Origin: Planctomycetota bacterium
GTDB lineage: Bacteria > Planctomycetota > Planctomycetia > Gemmatales > Gemmataceae
Direction of reading: 5' to 3'
Length of the DNA: 64,000 nt
Assembly (NCBI GenBank): GCA_016195405.1
Contig: JACPZP010000131.1
Span: forward strand, 1 to 64,000
The position numbers and the translations under genes are program-made. The notes below the pieces were generated by a model. That model did not search any database. It worked only from the letters and a program-made list of their open reading frames with translations, and was not told the DNA's origin. Below, piece by piece: positions 60,196 to 64,000 of this stretch; within the stretch, counting starts at the first letter, position 1, and each line of letters starts with the position of its first letter.

Positions 60196-61215
60196 TCATT
60201 GTTTCCAACGATAGTTTACATAGTTCTTGGACATCGTCGTTTGGATTCCTTTTTCAGTCTCGAAAATCAGCAATCCTGCCATGCCTTTTTGGGATTCGAT
60301 CATTTTCAGCCCGCGCTTTGGGCCGACGACGCAGATCGCCGTGGCCCAGGCGTCGGTCGTGGTGCAGTCGGGGGCGATGATCGTCACGCTGCGACGGCCC
60401 ATCAATCCCAGACCGGTCTTGGGGTCCATGATGTGCGAATACCGTTTGCCTGCGATTTCCACAAACTGATGCAGATCGCCCGATGTTGATACAGCCGCGT
60501 TCTTCAATGAAACAAACTCGCTCGGTTCCTTGCTGTCTTCCAGAGGTGCGACGCCGATTTTCCAACCCGGAGCGTCCGGCGGCGGCTCGCCCACGGCGAT
60601 GTCTCCCCCAGCAGCTACCAAGGCTCGCGTGATGCCGTGCTGTCGCAGCACTTCCAGGGCGGCGTCGGCTGCATATCCCTTGGCGATGCCTCCCAAGTCG
60701 AGCATCATCCCGATCAAAAGGAGCTGCACCGTGCGTCCTTTCGGATCGAGGCGAATCTTGCGGTAGTCGACCAATTCCAGCGCTTTCTTGATCGCGGCTG
60801 CATCGGGCATCTCATGCGTGCGCCGCGCCTTGCGCCATAGACGAACCACCGGACCGATGCTGACATCGAAAGCCCCATCGGATTGCCGCGACACTTCCTG
60901 CGCCTTCTCCAGAACCTTGAACAGGTCGACGCTTATTTCGACAGGATGGCTCCTGGCGGCTTTGCACACCTTCATGAGTTCGCTGTCGTCCTGATAATCG
61001 CTCATGATGTGGTTCAATTCGGCGATCCGCGCGAAGGCGGCAGCGGCGGCTTTTTTGGCCGCGGCTTCGTCCTTGGCATAAAGGACGATGCGAAACGTCG
61101 TCCCCATGTGCGGCTCGGTGAAGGCGAAGCGCATGAGTGCCGGCTCATCGCAGGCATTGACGGCCAGCAAGCCCGCGAAAATAATCAATAGACTGAAAGA
61201 CAAATGCTTCTGCAT
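60196..61215 (-). CDS. apbE: FAD:protein FMN transferase
   Basis: 339 aa. A signal segment (FSLLIIFAGLLAVNACDE, possible lipobox-like AC) precedes the ApbE fold: MGTTFRIVLYAKDEAAAKKA, DVSIGPVVRLWRKARR, the flavin-binding IDLGGIAKGYAADAALEVL-like MLDLGGIAKGYAADAALEVL, then LVAAGGDIAVG, and HIMDPKTGLG with the metal-binding Asp region. The C-terminus includes CTTTDAWATAICVVGPKRGL. ApbE attaches FMN to threonine of flavoproteins such as Rnf/Nqr subunits or other exported proteins, using FAD and Mg2+. Its stop lies four bases from the palindromic repeat at 60117-60191. The 5' end is close to a divergent FGE-like gene. Confidence 0.93.
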   Translation of the reverse strand: MQKHLSFSLLIIFAGLLAVNACDEPALMRFAFTEPHMGTTFRIVLYAKDEAAAKKAAAAAFARIAELNHIMSDYQDDSELMKVCKAARSHPVEISVDLFKVLEKAQEVSRQSDGAFDVSIGPVVRLWRKARRTHEMPDAAAIKKALELVDYRKIRLDPKGRTVQLLLIGMMLDLGGIAKGYAADAALEVLRQHGITRALVAAGGDIAVGEPPPDAPGWKIGVAPLEDSKEPSEFVSLKNAAVSTSGDLHQFVEIAGKRYSHIMDPKTGLGLMGRRSVTIIAPDCTTTDAWATAICVVGPKRGLKMIESQKGMAGLLIFETEKGIQTTMSKNYVNYRWKQ

Positions 61216-61236
61216 ATTCTTCGGAGCATACCAGAA

Positions 61237-62280
61237 ATGAATCGATGCTTAAAGCGTCCCGTTTGCATGTTGCCGCTTGCCTGCGTCGCGTTTCTTTTGA
61301 TCCAAGAATCACCGGCTCCGAGCCAAGCGCCCGGAAACCTGCCCGCAATCGATGTCAAGAAACACGAAAACTACACGGAGAAGATCAACGACAAGGCGTC
61401 GTTCGAAATGATCGCGATTCCCGGCGGAACTTATTTGATGGGCAGCCCAGACAGCGAGAAGGGCCGCAAACCGGATGAGGGGCCGCAGCATCCCGTGACC
61501 GTGAAGCCATTCTGGATCGCGAAGCTGGTGGCGACTTGGGACGAATACGACTGGTTCTGGTCAAAGCGTCCCGGTGGTCCGCCGCCGCGACCGGACATCT
61601 CCAAGAAGTCGGATAAGCTGCCTGACGCAATTACGAGTCCGACGCCGCCCTACGAGGATCCAACTTTTGGTTATGGCCGCGACGAGCAGCCCGTGATCGC
61701 GGTCACCTGGCACGCGGCCATGGAGTATTGCCGTTGGCTGTCGGAAAAGACCGGCAAGAAGTATCGCCTGCCAACCGAGGCGGAATGGGAATGGGCTTGC
61801 CGGGCAGGCACGAGCACCGCATACAGCTTCGGCGACGATCCGAAAAAGCTTGGCGAGTACGGCTGGTTCGAAGGCAACTCCGACGAGAAGGCACAGAAGG
61901 TCGGCAAGAAGAAGGCCAATCCGTGGGGTCTGTTCGACATGCACGGCGGCGTCGCGGAATGGTGTCTCGACCGCTACAAGAAGGACTTCTACGCCAGCTT
62001 TCCGCGCGACAAGGCGACTTTGAACCCGTTCAACCCACCGGGAGACGCGCGCTACGGCTACGTGGCCCGCGGCGGCTCGTGGATCGATCCGCCCGACAAG
62101 TGCCGCAGCGCCGCCCGCCGCTACTCGGAAAAAGATTGGCTTAAGCGCGATCCACAACGGCCGCAGAGCATCTGGTGGATGACCGAAGCGGATTACGTTG
62201 GTTTCCGCGTCGTGCGCGCAGTGGAGGAGTACGAGGACTTAAAGGGCATTCGATCGAAGGTTACATGGTGGAGCGATTGA
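61237..62280 (+). CDS. Secreted FGE-sulfatase-type (formylglycine-generating-like) protein
   Basis: 347 aa from ATG 61237; an ATG at 61204 in the same frame overlaps the divergent apbE start by 12 bases. A signal segment (LPLACVAFLLIQESPAPSQA) is followed by the FGE-like domain: FEMIAIPGGTYLMGSPDSEK near residue 62, HPVTVKPFWIAKLVATWDEY, PVIAVTWHAAMEYCRWLSEK, YRLPTEAEWEWACRAGTSTA, NPWGLFDMHGGVAEWCLDRY, and RGGSWIDPPDKCRSAARRYS. The catalytic cysteine pair of true FGE is not evident, so it is more likely a structural or regulatory relative, common in planctomycetes with many sulfatases. Exported. Confidence 0.85.
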   Translation: MNRCLKRPVCMLPLACVAFLLIQESPAPSQAPGNLPAIDVKKHENYTEKINDKASFEMIAIPGGTYLMGSPDSEKGRKPDEGPQHPVTVKPFWIAKLVATWDEYDWFWSKRPGGPPPRPDISKKSDKLPDAITSPTPPYEDPTFGYGRDEQPVIAVTWHAAMEYCRWLSEKTGKKYRLPTEAEWEWACRAGTSTAYSFGDDPKKLGEYGWFEGNSDEKAQKVGKKKANPWGLFDMHGGVAEWCLDRYKKDFYASFPRDKATLNPFNPPGDARYGYVARGGSWIDPPDKCRSAARRYSEKDWLKRDPQRPQSIWWMTEADYVGFRVVRAVEEYEDLKGIRSKVTWWSD

Positions 62281-62344
62281 GGAGTCGACGACAATTTAGT
62301 ACGGTGAGAACAGAGATTTAGTCGCGATTCTTAAGGAGATCCCT

Positions 62345-62560
62345 GTGTCGTACCAAGGTCCTGTCGAGAAAGGTGTCGTTGTTTTTGACGAACCCATGAC
62401 GTTAGCTGAAGGCACTCCCGTCCGAGTAGAAGCTGTGACCGAGTCAAGGCGCAAGACCCTTGCACAGCGCTTCAAGAACGTGATCGGTGCCGGCGTCGAT
62501 CTTCCAAAAGACTTGGCAAAGAACCACGATGACTATTTGCACGGAAGTCCGCAGCCATGA
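62345..62560 (+). CDS. VapB-like antitoxin (AF2212/DUF104-like)
   Basis: 71 aa from a GTG at 62345 with AAGGAG upstream. The start SYQGPVEKGVVVFDEPMTLA followed by EGTPVRVEAV is the beta strand pair of the AF2212/DUF104-type antitoxins usually paired with PIN toxins. A helical toxin-binding tail follows (LAQRFKNVIGAGVDLPKDLA). Its stop overlaps the toxin ATG in ATGA, so the pair was coupled. The toxin downstream is frameshifted, leaving an open antitoxin with a dead partner. It probably binds its promoter DNA. Confidence 0.7.
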   Translation: MSYQGPVEKGVVVFDEPMTLAEGTPVRVEAVTESRRKTLAQRFKNVIGAGVDLPKDLAKNHDDYLHGSPQP

Positions 62561-62956
62561 AACCGGTCTTTGCTGATACGTATTATTGGCTGGCTCTAAT
62601 CAATCCGCGCGACCAAGCGCATACACAGCAGTAGCCCTTTCTCAATCGCTTACTCAACCACTCGTCACCACACACTGGGTTCTAGCCGAAGTGGGAGATG
62701 CCATGCGAAAATCCGCCAATCGTGGTGTTTTCGTCCAACTCCTTAAGGATCTAAGCGCCGACTCCGAGACACCGTAGTGGCGGCGCACCAACAGCAATTG
62801 GATGATGGCGCCGCGCTTTGTGCCGCCCGCGCAGACAAGGATTGGTCGTTGACCGATTGTATTTCGATGAACGTGATGAAGGAGCGAGGCCTTGATGAAG
62901 TTCTCTCGGCGGACCACCATTTCGTGCAGGGCGGTTTCGTAATTCTCATGAAATAA
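62557..62956 (+). pseudogene. VapC-like PIN toxin, broken by two frameshifts
   Basis: Three frames must be joined. The first is MKPVFADTYYWLALINPRDQ with the first PIN Asp, ending at TAG near 62634. The second reads ALSQSLTQPLVTTHWVLAEV to SADSETP and stops near 62777. The third reads VVAAHQQQLDDGAALCAARA, KDWSLTDCISMNVMKERGLD and EVLSADHHFVQGGFVILMK to TAA at 62954-62956. Each part fits a PIN toxin in order, including the DWSLTDC motif with the conserved Asp. Single-base slips near 62628 and 62774 explain the breaks. It is presumed non-functional. Confidence 0.8.
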
Positions 62957-62974
62957 TGTAGAAAACTCTGCCGC

Positions 62975-63424
62975 TTACGCGAGCACGCACCTCTCAACGC
63001 ACTCCAGCACTTCGACCCACCCCGCCTCCGTGCCTTTCTTCTTGTCCGGCGCCAGCTGCGTATGCGTGATGACCACCTCCGTACTGCCGTCGTGATCAAG
63101 GAACTCGATCACGACCTTCGACGGTCCTTCGTCTTTGCCGCGGTCGCTGCGGAAATGGAACGTATGCACCAGTTTCTTTCCGGGCGTTACTGCCTCGAAA
63201 ACGCCGTCGAAGTACCAGTTTTCGCCGGTCTTCTTATCGCGAATTTGTTGCTTCCAGATCCCGCCGACTCGGCAATCCTGCTCGACGGCGACACTCTCGT
63301 ACTCGCGGCCCCAGTTCCATTGCTTGAGAAACTCCAGATCGGTCCAGGCCCGGTAGACGGCACTGACCGGCGCCGCTATCACGCGGCGAACCACGCACGC
63401 CGAAATGGCTTCAGTCGCCGGCAT
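62975..63424 (-). CDS. SRPBCC/AHSA1-domain protein
   Basis: 149 aa from ATG 63424, which has AGGAGAAA upstream; an earlier start (63517) lies inside the regulator gene. It is an AHSA1-type START-like barrel: VRRVIAAPVSAVYRAWTDLE, FLKQWNWGREYESVAVEQDC, VGGIWKQQIRDKKTGENWYF, VVIEFLDHDGSTEVVITHTQ, then GWVEVLECVERCV. AHSA1 proteins bind hydrophobic ligands or act with Hsp90; bacterial versions often pair with an ArsR regulator. Here the start lies 14 bases inside the end of the ArsR gene, so the two are cotranscribed. Ligand unknown. Confidence 0.88.
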   Translation of the reverse strand: MPATEAISACVVRRVIAAPVSAVYRAWTDLEFLKQWNWGREYESVAVEQDCRVGGIWKQQIRDKKTGENWYFDGVFEAVTPGKKLVHTFHFRSDRGKDEGPSKVVIEFLDHDGSTEVVITHTQLAPDKKKGTEAGWVEVLECVERCVLA

Positions 63425-63767
63425 CGGATTTCTCCTTTCGCTTGGATTCTTCGATGAATTTCTCAAGCACATCCAACCGGTCGTTCCAATAGGCGCGGCA
63501 GCGCTCAATCCATACAAGCGAAGGATCGAGCGCCGTGGGCACGATCCTGCAACGACGTTGTCGGCCGTGTTTGTGCCGCACGATCAGCCCCGCCTTTTCC
63601 AGCACGTCGAGATGCTTCGTCACCGCCGGCTGCGAGATGGCGAATCGACCCGCCAATTCCATTACGCCCTGGTCGTGCCCGGCGAGACGTATGATGATTT
63701 CACGCCGGGTCGGGTCGGCGAGGGCGTGAAACACGCGGTTGAGCGCGGGTTGTCGATTGATAACCAT
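63411..63767 (-). CDS. ArsR family transcriptional regulator
   Basis: 118 aa. A winged HTH of ArsR type is clear: LNRVFHALADPTRREIIIRL, then the recognition region GRFAISQPAVTKHLDVLEKA and wing GLIVRHKHGRQRRCRIV. The metal-binding Cys motif of classical SmtB/ArsR (ELCVCDL) is absent, which suggests a non-metal signal. A perfect 16-bp palindrome (63760-63775) covers the start codon, and no Shine-Dalgarno is visible, so translation may be leaderless and autorepressed. It controls the downstream AHSA1 gene. The C-terminal basic tail (FIEESKRKEKSDAGD) overlaps the next gene. Confidence 0.9.
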   Translation of the reverse strand: MVINRQPALNRVFHALADPTRREIIIRLAGHDQGVMELAGRFAISQPAVTKHLDVLEKAGLIVRHKHGRQRRCRIVPTALDPSLVWIERCRAYWNDRLDVLEKFIEESKRKEKSDAGD

Positions 63768-63775
63768 ATGGTTAT
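63760..63775. promoter_or_regulatory. Palindromic operator over the ArsR start codon
   Basis: ATAACCAT/ATGGTTAT is a perfect 16-bp palindrome. It contains the ATG (minus strand 63767-63765) of the ArsR gene and sits next to a -10-like TAACAT upstream. ArsR regulators bind short palindromes near their own promoters, so autorepression by blocking transcription start is likely. Confidence 0.65.
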
Positions 63776-63885
63776 ATGTTAGGCGTTGGAAGCAACGGCG
63801 TCAAGCCCGTGCCGCGCCATCTCGCGCAGAAATTTTCGGCGTGATTATTCTTCGCATTTCGTGTCCCTCACTTTACAATTCGGGG

Positions 63886-64000
63886 ATGATCTCTTTCCCC
63901 TGTCCTCATTGCTCGCGGAGCCTAAGAGTCAAGGATGAATTAGCCGGCAAGAAGGCGAAGTGCCCCGCTTGCGGCCGGCCGATGACCATACCGGGCTCGG
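63886..64000 (+). CDS. N-terminal zinc-ribbon protein, cut by the window edge
   Basis: Partial: 38 codons, continuing past the window. It begins ISFPCPHCSRSLRVKDELAG then KCPACGRPMTIPG. Two CxxC pairs make an MJ0042-like zinc ribbon, as in the PrsW-like and membrane proteins of this window. In this lineage such leaders are found on Ser/Thr kinases and membrane proteins. The actual domain that follows is not visible. Confidence 0.6.
   Translation, partial: MISFPCPHCSRSLRVKDELAGKKAKCPACGRPMTIPGS

Overview
The window is high-GC bacterial DNA that reads as a planctomycete chromosome, most likely from the Gemmatales (Gemmataceae and relatives). The signs are lineage-typical protein types: a BBP7-like outer-membrane barrel, several secreted WD40 proteins with a HEAT-like tail, MJ0042-type zinc-ribbon leaders on membrane proteins, a DUF1080 protein, Uma2 nucleases, a PIG-L deacetylase, and an N-terminal LEALEDRFTPA motif on a secreted protein. 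Species cannot be named from the sequence alone.

Layout. Positions 1-4562 look like the right end of an integrative element inserted at the 3' end of a tRNA-Ser(GGA) gene. It carries the 3' end of a group II intron (domain V at 67-100), a sigma-factor-like protein, three uncharacterised small proteins, several perfect hairpins, an excisionase-like HTH protein and a tyrosine integrase. From 4.6 to 6.4 kb are two secreted proteins (DUF1080 and dienelactone hydrolase-like), then a decayed RelE/antitoxin pair. From 6.9 to 18.9 kb is a housekeeping and envelope block: an M24 peptidase, menaquinone methyltransferase (ubiE/menG) translationally coupled to hemE, a HEAT lipoprotein, a secreted cyclophilin, the BBP7 barrel, a Ser/Thr kinase-receiver fusion followed by a tRNA-like three-way junction, a type-4 uracil-DNA glycosylase and a 2Fe-2S ferredoxin. 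From 18.9 to 25.2 kb are a Ca2+-type P-ATPase, a Uma2 nuclease, a Gfo/Idh/MocA oxidoreductase, a degraded PIN toxin and a class A beta-lactamase-like hydrolase.

The most distinctive region is 25.4-35.9 kb. Four paralogous secreted WD40-plus-HEAT proteins lie head to tail on the minus strand, each pair separated by exactly 40 nt, and the third copy is broken by one frameshift. From 36 to 49.8 kb come a catalytically degenerate serine hydrolase, a second Uma2 protein, a sugar isomerase next to a cupin with a Ser/Arg pentapeptide tract, a RidA protein, a FadB/FadJ-like fusion lacking its dehydrogenase histidine, purC, an intact reverse-order RelE/Phd pair, a PIG-L deacetylase with an internal deletion, a cupredoxin-like lipoprotein, SixA and TypA. 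From 49.9 kb to the end are a PrsW-like protease, an STN-like protein, a beta-propeller protein, TPR proteins, a Tat-exported isomerase, ApbE, an FGE-like protein, a VapB/VapC pair with a shattered toxin, an ArsR/AHSA1 pair with a palindromic operator over the start codon, and the start of another zinc-ribbon protein.

Two themes cross the window. First, short palindromic repeats occupy many gene junctions. One family keeps its hairpin while the stem bases covary between copies, and one copy supplies the last codons of a TPR protein. Second, toxin genes are repeatedly decayed while their antitoxins remain open. No CRISPR array, rRNA, or recognisable secondary-metabolite or phage structural cluster is seen.
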